NCBI GenBank assembly: GCA_963780795.1
Contig: CAWADH010000006.1
Span: forward strand, 248,001 to 312,000
Direction of reading: 5' to 3'
Length of the DNA: 64,000 nt
Source of the DNA: DATJGR01 sp963780795
GTDB taxonomy: Bacteria; Pseudomonadota; Gammaproteobacteria; Pseudomonadales; Azotimanducaceae
The notes below the pieces were generated by a model. It ran no database searches. It was given only the letters and a program-made list of their open reading frames with translations, and had not been told where the DNA came from. The translations under genes were made by a program, and so were the position numbers. Position 1 is the stretch's first letter; the number at the start of each line of letters is the position of its first letter. Below, piece by piece: positions 35,211-43,611 of this stretch.

Positions 35211-37196
35211 TTATCCTGTCGTTGGCGGCACGGATGCGGCCAACTGCAGGTGTCCCCAAAGATCCACCGTTGCCTGCCACCCTTCGTCGATGAAGGTCGT
35301 GGCCATCGTCTCGACGACGATGGCCGGTCCAGCGATGCACTGATCGCGCGCCAACTCGCCGCGCTCGAACAACGGAACTGCCGGGTGCTGCACCGCCCGA
35401 AGCACCGAACGTGCGTGCGCAGGCGTGCCGCGACGGAATTCGGGCAGCGTCACCTTCGGGCTTGCAGCACGCGCTTCGCAGCGGACGTTCACCAGTTCGA
35501 TCGGCAGATCGAGAGCGTGGCCATAGCGCGCTTCGTGCAGCTCGTGAAACGCGCGGGCCGCCGCGACGGGCGTGGTCCAATCCACGGTCAGCGTGAAACT
35601 CTGGCCACGATAGCGCAGATCGAGGAAGCGCCGCTGTTCGATCGCCTCGGCAGCGGCGCCGTCGTCCATCAGCTCCGCAACGCCGCGCGCGGATAGCACG
35701 TCGAACAACGCTTCGACGTCGGAGGACACCAGTTCGCCGAGCATGCCGTTGACGGTTTTAGTCATCTGGCGCGAGGCGTCGGCCACCAGCATTCCGAACG
35801 CGGAGAACACGCCGCAGTGCGTCGGTATCACGATGCGCGGAATCTCCAACGCCTGGGCGAGGGCGCACACGTGGAGACCTCCGGCCCCGCCGAACGACAC
35901 CAGCGAGCAGGTCCGGGGGTCGTGACCGCGCTCCAGCGAGATCAGTCGCAACGCTCGAGCCATGTGTTCGTTGGCGATCGCGACGATTCCGGCCGCCGCA
36001 TCGTCGGTCGAGGTCCCGAGTGGCTCGGCGAGTCGAGCAACCGCTTCGCGGGCGAGGTCGGCGCGGATCGGCAGGGTTCCCGCGAGCCGCAGCGACGACG
36101 GCAGGCGACCGAGCACCACGTTCGCGTCGGTGACGGTCGGGGCGAGTCCGCCGCGACCGTAGCACGCGGGTCCCGGATTCGCGCCGGCCGATTGCGGGCC
36201 GACGTGCAACGCACCGGCATCGTCGAGGAATGCGATCGAACCGCCGCCTGACGCAATGGTGTGGATGTCGGCCATCGGTACCGCGACCGGATACGGCCCG
36301 ATCGAGCCCTCTCGGGTGATGCTTGGTCGCGCGCCGATCAACGATACGTCGGTGGACGTGCCGCCCATGTCGAACGTCAGCAGATCGGCGCGGCCGAGCG
36401 TGACGCCGAGGTCGCGGGCCGCCGCGATGCCGCCCGCCGGTCCCGACAGCAGCAGATTCACGGCGCGACGCCGCGCCTGCCTGGCGCCGATCGTACCGCC
36501 GGACGACTGCATCACGATCACGCGCGACGGTGCGACCGAGTCGCAAAGCCGCGACAGATAGCGTTCCACGACCGGACCGAGCCAGGCGTTCAGCCAGGTC
36601 GCGATGCCGCGTTCGTACTCCTTGTATTCGGCGAGCACGTCGGACGAACGGCTGACGAACGCGAGGTCCTCGAGTGCGGTCTCGATCGCGCGCTCGTGCG
36701 CGTCGTCGACGTAGCTGAACAGCAGGTTGATCGCGACGGCTTGCGGTCGCAGTGCAGCGATCTGACGCCGCAGTTCGGCGAGATCAGCAGGCGTCAGGGG
36801 CTCGATGACGGTGCCATCGAGCGCGATGCGCCCGCCGGTGCCCACGAGCAGTTCGTCCGGAACGGGGTTCGGCGAGGCGCCGGGTGCCAGGCTGTAGAGG
36901 TCGCGTCGCGCCTGGCGGCCGATGCGCAGCACGTCGGTAAAACCGCGATTGGTGACGTACGCGGTGCGCACGCCCTTGCCTTCGAGTGCCGCGTTCGTAG
37001 CCACGGTACTGCCGTGGACGATGACCACGCGGCCGGTGGACACGTCGCCGTCGAGACCGAGGTCGGCAATGCCGCGACGGATCGCGAGCGACGGATCCTC
37101 CGGGGTCGACATCACCTTGTGCAGCCGCAGACCGCCATCGTCCAGCAATACGAAGTCGGTGAATGTGCCTCCGGTATCGACGCCGAGTAACATCAT
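35211..37196 (-). CDS. Hydantoinase/oxoprolinase A-type ATPase, unpartnered
   Basis: A 661-residue protein of the HyuA/OplA superfamily. The N-terminal actin-like phosphate motif GVDTGGTFTDFVLL is near residues 5-18, a second motif TFDMGGTSTDVSLIG is near 270, and the glycine-rich CALAQALEIPRIVIPTHCGV segment is near 440. These enzymes use ATP to open cyclic amides (hydantoins, 5-oxoproline) or help carboxylases. Usually a HyuB subunit is encoded next door; here both flanks are housekeeping genes (rpmG and mutM) and no HyuB appears. The substrate is unknown. The start may be either of two adjacent ATG codons. Confidence 0.85.
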   Translation of the reverse strand: MMLLGVDTGGTFTDFVLLDDGGLRLHKVMSTPEDPSLAIRRGIADLGLDGDVSTGRVVIVHGSTVATNAALEGKGVRTAYVTNRGFTDVLRIGRQARRDLYSLAPGASPNPVPDELLVGTGGRIALDGTVIEPLTPADLAELRRQIAALRPQAVAINLLFSYVDDAHERAIETALEDLAFVSRSSDVLAEYKEYERGIATWLNAWLGPVVERYLSRLCDSVAPSRVIVMQSSGGTIGARQARRRAVNLLLSGPAGGIAAARDLGVTLGRADLLTFDMGGTSTDVSLIGARPSITREGSIGPYPVAVPMADIHTIASGGGSIAFLDDAGALHVGPQSAGANPGPACYGRGGLAPTVTDANVVLGRLPSSLRLAGTLPIRADLAREAVARLAEPLGTSTDDAAAGIVAIANEHMARALRLISLERGHDPRTCSLVSFGGAGGLHVCALAQALEIPRIVIPTHCGVFSAFGMLVADASRQMTKTVNGMLGELVSSDVEALFDVLSARGVAELMDDGAAAEAIEQRRFLDLRYRGQSFTLTVDWTTPVAAARAFHELHEARYGHALDLPIELVNVRCEARAASPKVTLPEFRRGTPAHARSVLRAVQHPAVPLFERGELARDQCIAGPAIVVETMATTFIDEGWQATVDLWGHLQLAASVPPTTG

Positions 37197-37237
37197 TGGC
37201 GCTTCGGGGAGCGGTGACGAAGGGCGGATTGTAGCGG

Positions 37238-38047
37238 ATGCCGGAATTGCCAGAGGTCGAGACGACGCGTCGCGGTATCGAGTCCGCGCTCGTCGGTCGC
37301 ATCATCACCGGCTGGACGTTGCGTCAGCCGCGCTTGCGCTGGCCGGTGGAGCTCCCCCGTTCGCTTCGCGGCGAGCACATCCGGAGCGTACTGCGTCGCG
37401 CAAAGTACCTCGTCATCGAAACCGAAAGCGGCAGCCTGATCGTACATCTCGGCATGTCGGGCAGCCTTCGACTGACCCGGCCCGACGTCGCTCCGGGACC
37501 GCACGACCACGTCGATGTCGAACTCGATTCGGGTCGCGTGCTACGCCTCACGGATCCACGCCGGTTTGGAAGCATTCACTTTCAGAAGGGGGACTGGCGC
37601 GAACACTGGCTCATAAGAGACCTCGGCGTGGAGCCGCTCGATAACGAATTCGACGGCGATTTCCTGCATCGTGCCGCGCGTAAACGCAAGGTGGCGATCA
37701 AGCTGATGTTGATGGACGCGCGGGTCGTCGTCGGCGTCGGGAACATCTATGCGAACGAGTCGCTGTTTCGCGCCGGCATTCGCCCGAGAGTCGCCGTGAG
37801 TCGGATCAGCCGCGACCGTTACGCACGGCTCGCGCAGTCGGTGCGCGACGTGCTGGCAGATGCGATCCGTCAGGGCGGAACGACGCTGCGCGACTTCGTG
37901 AATGAGTCAGGACGGCGCGGCTATTTCAGCCAATCGCTGAACGTATACGGTCGCGAGGACCTGCCGTGCTATCGGTGCGGAACCGTTCTGAAGGGTCTGC
38001 GCATCGGTCAAAGGGCCACCGTGTACTGCCCGAACTGCCAACGATGA
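37238..38047 (+). CDS. mutM: Formamidopyrimidine-DNA glycosylase
   Basis: MutM (Fpg) removes 8-oxoguanine and nicks the backbone. The 269-residue protein starts MPELPEVETTRRGI, where Pro2 is the catalytic N-terminal nucleophile and Glu3 is essential. The helix-two-turn-helix region has VGNIYANESLFRAGI near 166-180. The C-terminal zinc finger is CYRCG with CPNC. Normal length. Divergent from the hydantoinase gene over 41 bases with no clear promoter. Confidence 0.97.
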   Translation: MPELPEVETTRRGIESALVGRIITGWTLRQPRLRWPVELPRSLRGEHIRSVLRRAKYLVIETESGSLIVHLGMSGSLRLTRPDVAPGPHDHVDVELDSGRVLRLTDPRRFGSIHFQKGDWREHWLIRDLGVEPLDNEFDGDFLHRAARKRKVAIKLMLMDARVVVGVGNIYANESLFRAGIRPRVAVSRISRDRYARLAQSVRDVLADAIRQGGTTLRDFVNESGRRGYFSQSLNVYGREDLPCYRCGTVLKGLRIGQRATVYCPNCQR

Positions 38048-38110
38048 CGCGAAATGGCATGTGCTGTGGTGATAGAGTTTGGCGGCCCAATGAGATTGAG
38101 ACGTTTCGTC

Positions 38111-38431
38111 ATGGAAAAGTTCATCAAGAGCCGCGCGCTGACTGCGTTGATCGTTGCGGCGATCAGCCTGCCCGCATTCGCGGCTGCGGAAGAGTCACCG
38201 AACGACTGGGCAATGGCGGGCGACGTCCTCGTTGCGCGGCCGTTCGGAATGGTGCTGACGCTGGTAGGAAGCGCACTCTTCGTCGTGAGCCTGCCGTTCA
38301 CCGCGCTGGGCGGTAACGTCAAGCAGGCCGCCGACACGCTGGTGGTCGGCCCTGCCAAAGAGACGTTCGTACGCTGCCTCGGCTGCAGTACGTCGGGTCG
38401 TTACGTCGATCCGAACGAGGTCGCCCAGTAG
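38111..38431 (+). CDS. Small exported or membrane protein of unknown function
   Basis: About 106 residues, no recognised function. A signal peptide is likely (SRALTALIVAAISLPAFAAA, cleavage near residue 25). A single hydrophobic stretch (FGMVLTLVGSALFVVSLPF) follows in the mature part, then a conserved-looking PAKETFVRCLGCSTSGRYVD tail with two cysteines. Similar small proteins with a glycine-rich membrane stretch occur in other gammaproteobacteria. I chose ATG 38111 because it starts a clean signal peptide; an in-frame ATG at 38054 would add 19 residues with no signal character. Convergent with coaD, seven bases apart. Confidence 0.65.
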   Translation: MEKFIKSRALTALIVAAISLPAFAAAEESPNDWAMAGDVLVARPFGMVLTLVGSALFVVSLPFTALGGNVKQAADTLVVGPAKETFVRCLGCSTSGRYVDPNEVAQ

Positions 38432-38438
38432 ACTCGTC

Positions 38439-38942
38439 TCACGGCTGATTGGTCGCCTGGCTGTTCGCCCGGTTGACCCGCAACGCCTCGGCGACGATCG
38501 GGTCGACGAACTTCGTGACGTCGCCGCCGAGTGACGCGATTTCGCGGACCAGCGTCGAGGAGATGAAAGAGCAACTCTTCGACGGCAGCAGGAATACGTA
38601 CTCGATCGACGGTTCGAGCTCCGTGTTCATTTCGGCCATCTGAAATTCGTACTCGAAGTCGGCCATCGTGCGCAGGCCGCGCAGGATGAAGCGTGTGCCC
38701 ATCGTGTTCGCGTAGTCGACGAGTAGTCCGTGGAAGCGCTCGACTTTCACGCGTTTTCCAAACGGGGCGAGCACGCGTTCGCACAGGCGGATGCGGTCGA
38801 GCAGTTGTTCCGATCCCGCCTTCTGCGCCGACGTACCGATCGCGAGAATCACCTGATCGAACAAACTGAGCGCCCGATTCACGAGGTCGGTGTGACCGTT
38901 GGTGATGGGATTGAAAGTCCCCGGATAGATCACTGTTTTCAA
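38439..38942 (-). CDS. coaD: Phosphopantetheine adenylyltransferase
   Basis: CoaD makes dephospho-CoA from 4'-phosphopantetheine and ATP. The 167-residue protein has the nucleotidyltransferase motif GTFNPITNGH near residues 8-17, RGLRTMADFEYEFQMAEMN near 88-106, and the SSTLVREIASLGGDV segment near 128-142. The start is a TTG at 38942, preceded by a GGGGGCGGG run on the coding strand. Near rsmD, which is its common neighbour; 53 bases separate them. Confidence 0.96.
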   Translation of the reverse strand: MKTVIYPGTFNPITNGHTDLVNRALSLFDQVILAIGTSAQKAGSEQLLDRIRLCERVLAPFGKRVKVERFHGLLVDYANTMGTRFILRGLRTMADFEYEFQMAEMNTELEPSIEYVFLLPSKSCSFISSTLVREIASLGGDVTKFVDPIVAEALRVNRANSQATNQP

Positions 38943-38995
38943 GATCCCGCCCCCACGAGGAAGGGCGCGATGGTATCGGAAAATCGGTCGCTACC

Positions 38996-39541
38996 TCAAA
39001 CGGCGGGCTGCAACAGCTGCGACTGAACGTCGCCGGTGCGGGTGGATTTGATGGTGGTCCACCCGGCGAGCGACGGCGGCTGATGGATGCTCGACTCCAC
39101 GTACACGATCGATTCCGAGTGCAGGTGCGTACCGGCGCCGAGTGCATCGAGACTGCGTTCGAGCAACGGCGAGTCGAAGGGCGGGTCGAGAAACACGATG
39201 TCCCACGAGCGGTCGTTGCTGCGCAGGAAGTCGAGCGCCGATGCGCGCACGATCGTGCAGTTCGTCGCTCCGATTGCACGCGCGCTCTCCTTAAGCGCGC
39301 GGACCACGACGGGATCGTCGTCGACGAGCGTTGCCTCCGCAGCGCCGCGCGACAACGATTCGAATCCGAGCGCGCCGGAACCCGCGAACAGGTCGAGGCA
39401 ACGCGCGCCGTCCATCCACGCCGCCAACCAGTTGAACACGGTCTCGCGCGCGCGGTCGGGTGTCGGGCGCAACGTCGGTCGGCTCGGGAAAGCGAGCTTT
39501 CGTCGCCTCCACTTACCGCTGATAATGCGGACCTCGTTCAC
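38996..39541 (-). CDS. rsmD: 16S rRNA (guanine966-N2)-methyltransferase
   Basis: RsmD methylates G966 of 16S rRNA. About 181 residues from GTG 39541 (NEVRIISGKWRRRKLAFPS). The SAM motif is CLDLFAGSGALGFESLSRG near residues 47-65, and the catalytic motif is FLDPPFD near 117-123. The frame is open further upstream, but that sequence lies across the divergent ftsY gene and does not look like this family. Divergent from ftsY over about 49 bases, the conserved arrangement. Confidence 0.93.
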   Translation of the reverse strand: MNEVRIISGKWRRRKLAFPSRPTLRPTPDRARETVFNWLAAWMDGARCLDLFAGSGALGFESLSRGAAEATLVDDDPVVVRALKESARAIGATNCTIVRASALDFLRSNDRSWDIVFLDPPFDSPLLERSLDALGAGTHLHSESIVYVESSIHQPPSLAGWTTIKSTRTGDVQSQLLQPAV

Positions 39542-39590
39542 CGCTGGCCTCGTAGGTCGAGCACGTGCAACAGAATCACAGAGAGCGATT

Positions 39591-40544
39591 GTGGGCCAAA
39601 ACGACGAGAACACCGAGCGAGGGTTCCTGCGCCGTCTGCGCGGTGGTCTCGCGAAAACGCGAACGCAGCTGGCGGCGGGGCTCGGCAATCTGTTCCTCGG
39701 CAAGAAAGCGATCGACGATGACGTTCTCGCCGATCTCGAGACGAGCCTGCTGCGCGCGGACGTCGGAGTCGACGCGACGCAGCGCATCATGGATGCGCTG
39801 GCGCAGCGGGTAAAGCGCAAGCAACTGGCCGATACCGATGCGCTGTTCGAGGCGCTGCGAGCAGAGCTGGTGGAGCAACTGCGGCCGATTGCGCAACCGC
39901 TGACGATCGACCCGGCGCGACGCCCCTTTGTGATATTGGTGGTGGGTGTCAACGGTGCGGGGAAGACCACGACCATCGGCAAACTGGGGCAGCGGCTGAA
40001 GGCGGAAGGGAAATCGGTGTTGCTCGCTGCCGGGGATACATTTCGTGCTGCCGCGGTGGAGCAGCTCACCAGCTGGGGACATCGTCACGACATTCCGGTG
40101 ATCGCGCAGCAGCAGGGTTCCGACAGCGCGTCAGTGGTGTTCGATGCGGTGCGCTCGGGGCAAGCGCGCGGCGCCGACGTCGTGATCGCCGATACGGCCG
40201 GACGATTGCAGGCGAAAACCAACCTCATGGAAGAACTGGCGAAGATCAAACGCGTGGTGTCGAAGCTCGACGCGAGCGCACCGCACTCGGTGCTGCTGGT
40301 GCTCGACGGCAGCGTCGGGCAGAACGCGCTGTCGCAAGTGAAGGAGTTCGACGCCGCAGTGGGCCTCACGGGGTTAATCGTGACGAAACTCGACGGCACC
40401 GCGAAGGCGGGTGTGTTGTTCGCCATTGCCAACAGCAGCCGGTTTCCGGTGCATTTCGTCGGCGTTGGCGAGGCCGTAGAAGACCTGCGTCCGTTCGAGC
40501 CCGCGGCGTTCGTCGACGCGCTGCTCGCGCGCGACGCGGACTGA
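39591..40544 (+). CDS. ftsY: Signal recognition particle receptor FtsY
   Basis: FtsY receives SRP-ribosome complexes at the membrane. The NG domain is complete: P-loop GVNGAGKTTT near residue 120, DTFRAAAVEQL near 150, DTAGRLQAKTNLMEE near 203, and TKLDGTAKAG near 264. With GTG 39591 the protein is 317 residues, so the long acidic A domain of enterobacterial FtsY is absent and only a short N-terminal stretch precedes the N domain. The frame is open far upstream, but those codons lie over rsmD. An upstream ATG near 39525 would overlap the rsmD start and is less likely. Confidence 0.93.
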   Translation: MGQNDENTERGFLRRLRGGLAKTRTQLAAGLGNLFLGKKAIDDDVLADLETSLLRADVGVDATQRIMDALAQRVKRKQLADTDALFEALRAELVEQLRPIAQPLTIDPARRPFVILVVGVNGAGKTTTIGKLGQRLKAEGKSVLLAAGDTFRAAAVEQLTSWGHRHDIPVIAQQQGSDSASVVFDAVRSGQARGADVVIADTAGRLQAKTNLMEELAKIKRVVSKLDASAPHSVLLVLDGSVGQNALSQVKEFDAAVGLTGLIVTKLDGTAKAGVLFAIANSSRFPVHFVGVGEAVEDLRPFEPAAFVDALLARDAD

Positions 40545-40548
40545 ACGC

Positions 40549-41247
40549 ATGGCGCAAATCGAGTTCCGCGACGTGACCAAGCGCTTCGACAACGGCACGG
40601 AAGCGCTGCGGTCGGTCTCTGTCAGTTTCGAAGAAGGATCGATGACGTTCCTCACCGGCCATTCCGGCGCTGGCAAGAGCACTTTTCTGCGTTTGTTGTT
40701 GCGGCTCGATCTGCCGACGCGCGGGCAGATCGTCGTCAACGGTGTGAACATCGCGCAGCTCCCCGACCGGCGCATTCCCGCGTACCGGCAGAGCATCGGT
40801 GCGGTGTTTCAGGATCATCACCTGCTCGCGCACCACACCGTTTACGACAACGTCGCGTTGCCGCTGCGCGTGGGCGGCATGCACGAGCGCGATGTGGTGC
40901 GCCGCGCCCGCGCGGCATTGTCGCGCGTCGGGCTGCTCGAGAAGGAACGGATGCTGCCGCCGCATCTGTCGACCGGCGAACAGCAGCGGGTCGGCATCGC
41001 GCGCGCGCTCGTGAACAGACCGCGCTTGCTGCTCGCGGACGAACCGACCGGCAATCTCGACCCTGAACTGTCGCGCGACATCATGCGGCTGTTCGAGCAG
41101 TTCCAGGAGGTCGGTACCACGGTGATCATCGCGAGCCACGAACGCGAACTGATCGCGGCGATGGGCAAGCCGATCGTCGAGCTGTCCCACGGCGCGCTGT
41201 CGGATGCGAGCGACGAGCACCGTAGCGAGGGCAGTAGTGTCCACTGA
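40549..41247 (+). CDS. ftsE: Cell division ATP-binding protein FtsE
   Basis: FtsE is the ABC ATPase that, with FtsX, controls periplasmic peptidoglycan hydrolases at the septum. The 232-residue protein has Walker A GHSGAGKS near residues 37-44, the signature LSTGEQQRVGIARAL near 142-156, and Walker B LLLADEPTGNLD near 162-173. It starts four bases after the ftsY stop and overlaps ftsX by 11 bases. Confidence 0.97.
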   Translation: MAQIEFRDVTKRFDNGTEALRSVSVSFEEGSMTFLTGHSGAGKSTFLRLLLRLDLPTRGQIVVNGVNIAQLPDRRIPAYRQSIGAVFQDHHLLAHHTVYDNVALPLRVGGMHERDVVRRARAALSRVGLLEKERMLPPHLSTGEQQRVGIARALVNRPRLLLADEPTGNLDPELSRDIMRLFEQFQEVGTTVIIASHERELIAAMGKPIVELSHGALSDASDEHRSEGSSVH

Positions 41248-42196
41248 TCCGTGGTCGATCACCGGCGCGCGCGGCACGGGCCGGATGGCGCGCTGGATGC
41301 GCGATCACCGGCGGGTTGCGCGCGATAGCCTCATCTTCGTGAGCCAACGGTTCTGGACGAGCGCGCTGGTGTGGTTGCTGATCGGCATTGCCCTGGCGCT
41401 GCCGGGTGGTCTGTATCTGGTGCAGACGAATCTCGCCGCGATGAGCGACCGGTGGGAAGGGCGCCCCGGCATCACCGTTTATCTGCGGGTCGATGCCGAT
41501 GCACAGATCGGCGGAGCCTTGCGCGATCAACTGTCCGAAGACCCCGACGTCGAACGCGTCGTGCTGATCAGCGCAGAGGCCGCGCTGGCAGAGTTCGAGA
41601 AATTCACCGGCGTCACCGACGCGCTTGCGCACCTGAAGCGCAACCCGCTGCCGGCATCCCTGCGCCTCGTCATGAAGGACGATACGCGGCCGGAGCAGTT
41701 CGAGGCGCTCGCTACGCGCTTGCGTGCGGAGGCCGGCGTCGACGAGGTCAGCGTGGAGAAGACCTGGCTCGAACGCGTGCAGGCGATGACCGCGGTGGTG
41801 CGGCGGATGAGTTGGGTGCTGGCCGCGACCTTTGCCGTGGGCGCGATCCTGGTCACCGCCACGTCGGTCCGTCTCGCGATCGAGGCGCGACTGACGGAAC
41901 TGCAGGTCATGAAACTCGTCGGCGCGAGCGACGGCTACATCCGCCGGCCGTTTCTCTATTTCGGTCTGCTGTACGGCCTGGGCGGCGGAGTCGCCGGCGC
42001 CATGTTGATCAGCGGCGTGCTCGGGATTCTCGAAGGACCGCTCGCGGCGTTGCTCGGCAGCTACGGGCAGACGCTCGATCCCACGGGCGTCAACGCGACG
42101 TTCTTCGGGGTTCTCGTCCTCTCGGGCGGGGTGCTCGGCATCGCCGGAGCACTGCTCGCTGCGCGGCAGCGGCTGACTCATCTGCAGATCCTGTAG
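41237..42196 (+). CDS. ftsX: Cell division membrane protein FtsX
   Basis: FtsX is the four-helix membrane partner of FtsE and passes the ATPase cycle to EnvC/amidases or NlpD-type activators. About 319 residues: helix one near SALVWLLIGIALALPGGLYL, a roughly 110-residue periplasmic domain (ITVYLRVDADAQIGGALRDQ), and three C-terminal helices (MSWVLAATFAVGAILVTATS, LYGLGGGVAGAMLISGVLGI and FGVLVLSGGVLGIAGALLA). The GTG at 41237, with GAGG at 41227-41230, is preferred to a TTG at 41204. Confidence 0.95.
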   Translation: MSTDPWSITGARGTGRMARWMRDHRRVARDSLIFVSQRFWTSALVWLLIGIALALPGGLYLVQTNLAAMSDRWEGRPGITVYLRVDADAQIGGALRDQLSEDPDVERVVLISAEAALAEFEKFTGVTDALAHLKRNPLPASLRLVMKDDTRPEQFEALATRLRAEAGVDEVSVEKTWLERVQAMTAVVRRMSWVLAATFAVGAILVTATSVRLAIEARLTELQVMKLVGASDGYIRRPFLYFGLLYGLGGGVAGAMLISGVLGILEGPLAALLGSYGQTLDPTGVNATFFGVLVLSGGVLGIAGALLAARQRLTHLQIL

Positions 42197-42247
42197 GCAG
42201 TTCCTCTTATGGAAGGGTTCGCAGAATGGGTTGAACCTCACTGTGGG

Positions 42248-42274
42248 TTAGCACTCTAAGACGGAGACTGCTAA
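42248..42274 (+). promoter_or_regulatory. CIRCE-type operator (HrcA binding site) on the rpoH promoter
   Basis: TTAGCACTC (42248-42256), nine bases, then GACTGCTAA (42266-42274). The published CIRCE consensus is TTAGCACTC-N9-GAGTGCTAA, so 17 of 18 arm positions match and the spacer is exact. The left arm contains the -35 and the right arm overlaps the extended -10 of the rpoH promoter, so a bound HrcA repressor would block RNA polymerase. hrcA itself is not in this window. Confidence 0.82.
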
Positions 42275-42277
42275 TAT
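42248..42277 (+). promoter_or_regulatory. Predicted rpoH promoter with extended -10
   Basis: TTAGCA (42248-42253, four of six to TTGACA) and TAATAT (42272-42277) are 18 bases apart. TGC directly before the -10 makes an extended -10 element. Transcription would start near 42284, about 20 bases before the rpoH ATG. It coincides with the CIRCE operator. Confidence 0.6.
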
Positions 42278-42305
42278 CGCAGCCGTGTTACGGGAGGTAG
42301 CAACG

Positions 42306-43169
42306 ATGACCAACTTACTGGCTTTCAACAGTCTCTCGCCGGGCGGGGATTTGAATGCGTACGTCCAGACGGTGAGTGGCTTCCCGATCCTGACCGCCGA
42401 AGAAGAGAAGGTGCTGGCCGAGCGGTTCTACTACGAGAACGATCTCGAGGCCGCGCGCAAGCTGGTGCTGTGCCACCTGCGATTTGTCGTGCACCTGGCG
42501 CGCAGCTATGCCGGGTACGGACTGTCGCACGGCGATCTGATTCAGGAAGGTAACGTCGGTCTGATGAAAGCCGTGAAGCGCTACAACCCCGAGGTAGGGG
42601 TGCGGCTCGTTTCGTTCGCGGTGCATTGGATCAAAGCTGAAATGCACGAGTTCATCCTGCGCAACTGGCGGATCGTCAAAGTCGCCACGACGAAGGCGCA
42701 GCGGAAGCTGTTCTTCAACCTGCGCAGCAACAAGCACAAGCTCGGCTGGCTGAACCAGGCTGAGACCGAGGCCGTGGCGAAAGATCTGGGCGTGTCGCCG
42801 GCAGTCGTCACGCAAATGGAAGGTCGGCTGTCGGCGCACGACATGGCGTTCGACGGCGAGTCCGACGACGAAGACGATGCGTGGACCGCACCGTCGCAGT
42901 ATCTCGAATCCACCGGTGCCGATCCGGCCGAAGTGGTGGCGGATCAGGAGTTGTCGTCGTCGTCGAGCGACAGCCTGAGTATCGCGATGCGCACGCTCGA
43001 TGCACGCAGTCGCGACATTCTCGAGAGCCGCTGGCTCACCGACCAGAAGTCGACGCTGCACGAACTGGCGGCTCGGTACGATGTGTCGGCCGAGCGCATC
43101 CGTCAGCTCGAGAAGAACGCGCTGAAAAAGCTGAAGAACGCGATGCAGGAGACGGTCATCGCGGCCTGA
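42306..43169 (+). CDS. rpoH: RNA polymerase heat-shock sigma factor RpoH (sigma-32)
   Basis: Sigma-32 directs transcription of chaperone and protease genes. The 287-residue protein starts MTNLLAFNSL at ATG 42306, preceded by GGGAGG at 42292-42297. Region 2 has LVLCHLRFVVHLARSYAGYG and GDLIQEGNVGLMKAVKRY. The RpoH box QRKLFFNLR near residues 132-140 is the family hallmark, and region 4.2 is DVSAERIRQLEKNALKKLKN. A run of serines (SSSSSDS, from GTC/TCG trinucleotide repeats near 42955-42975) between regions 3 and 4 is not typical. The upstream CIRCE operator suggests HrcA control. Confidence 0.97.
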   Translation: MTNLLAFNSLSPGGDLNAYVQTVSGFPILTAEEEKVLAERFYYENDLEAARKLVLCHLRFVVHLARSYAGYGLSHGDLIQEGNVGLMKAVKRYNPEVGVRLVSFAVHWIKAEMHEFILRNWRIVKVATTKAQRKLFFNLRSNKHKLGWLNQAETEAVAKDLGVSPAVVTQMEGRLSAHDMAFDGESDDEDDAWTAPSQYLESTGADPAEVVADQELSSSSSDSLSIAMRTLDARSRDILESRWLTDQKSTLHELAARYDVSAERIRQLEKNALKKLKNAMQETVIAA

Positions 43170-43221
43170 TCTCGCGTGGGCTAACTGTTAAGGTGACCCG
43201 AACACCGTTAGTGGTTGGCCC

Positions 43222-43611
43222 GTGCAATTTTCCCGACTCTTTCTCACCGTAGGTGCCGGCAGTGCCGGCATCTCGGTGATGTTGGGTGCGCTCGCGGCGC
43301 ACGGCTTGAAGTCGCGCCTCGACGACGCATCGCTCAGCGCATTCCACACCGGCGCGACGTATCAGTTCTTCCACAGCATCGCGTTGTGCCTGCTCGCGCT
43401 CTGGCTGCGACAACTCGGACGCGACGTGGCCGCGAGTGACGCGGCGGCAATTGCCGGCGCGGCGTTCCTCGTCGGCATCGTCTTCTTCTCGGGAAGCCTG
43501 TATGCGTTGGCGCTCGGCGGACCACGCTGGCTCGGACCGGTTACGCCGGTCGGCGGTCTTGCGTTCATCGTCGGTTGGGCATCGCTCGCGTGGAGCGCCT
43601 GGCGCAATTGA
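43222..43611 (+). CDS. DUF423 membrane protein (YwdK family)
   Basis: A 129-residue integral membrane protein with four helices (LFLTVGAGSAGISVMLGALA, FFHSIALCLLALWL, AIAGAAFLVGIVFFSGSLYA, VGGLAFIVGWASLAWSAW). The motif AHGLKSRLDDASLSAFHTGA near residues 26-45 is conserved in DUF423 proteins. Function unknown. GTG start at 43222. Overlaps the 5' end of trmB, so they probably share a transcript. The 52 bases before it hold no clear promoter. Confidence 0.88.
   Translation: MQFSRLFLTVGAGSAGISVMLGALAAHGLKSRLDDASLSAFHTGATYQFFHSIALCLLALWLRQLGRDVAASDAAAIAGAAFLVGIVFFSGSLYALALGGPRWLGPVTPVGGLAFIVGWASLAWSAWRN

Noticed and set aside
42223..42239. Short inverted repeat GGTTC...GAACC after ftsX as a terminator
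   Set aside because: Arms of five bases, long loop and no T-run follow; too weak for an intrinsic terminator.
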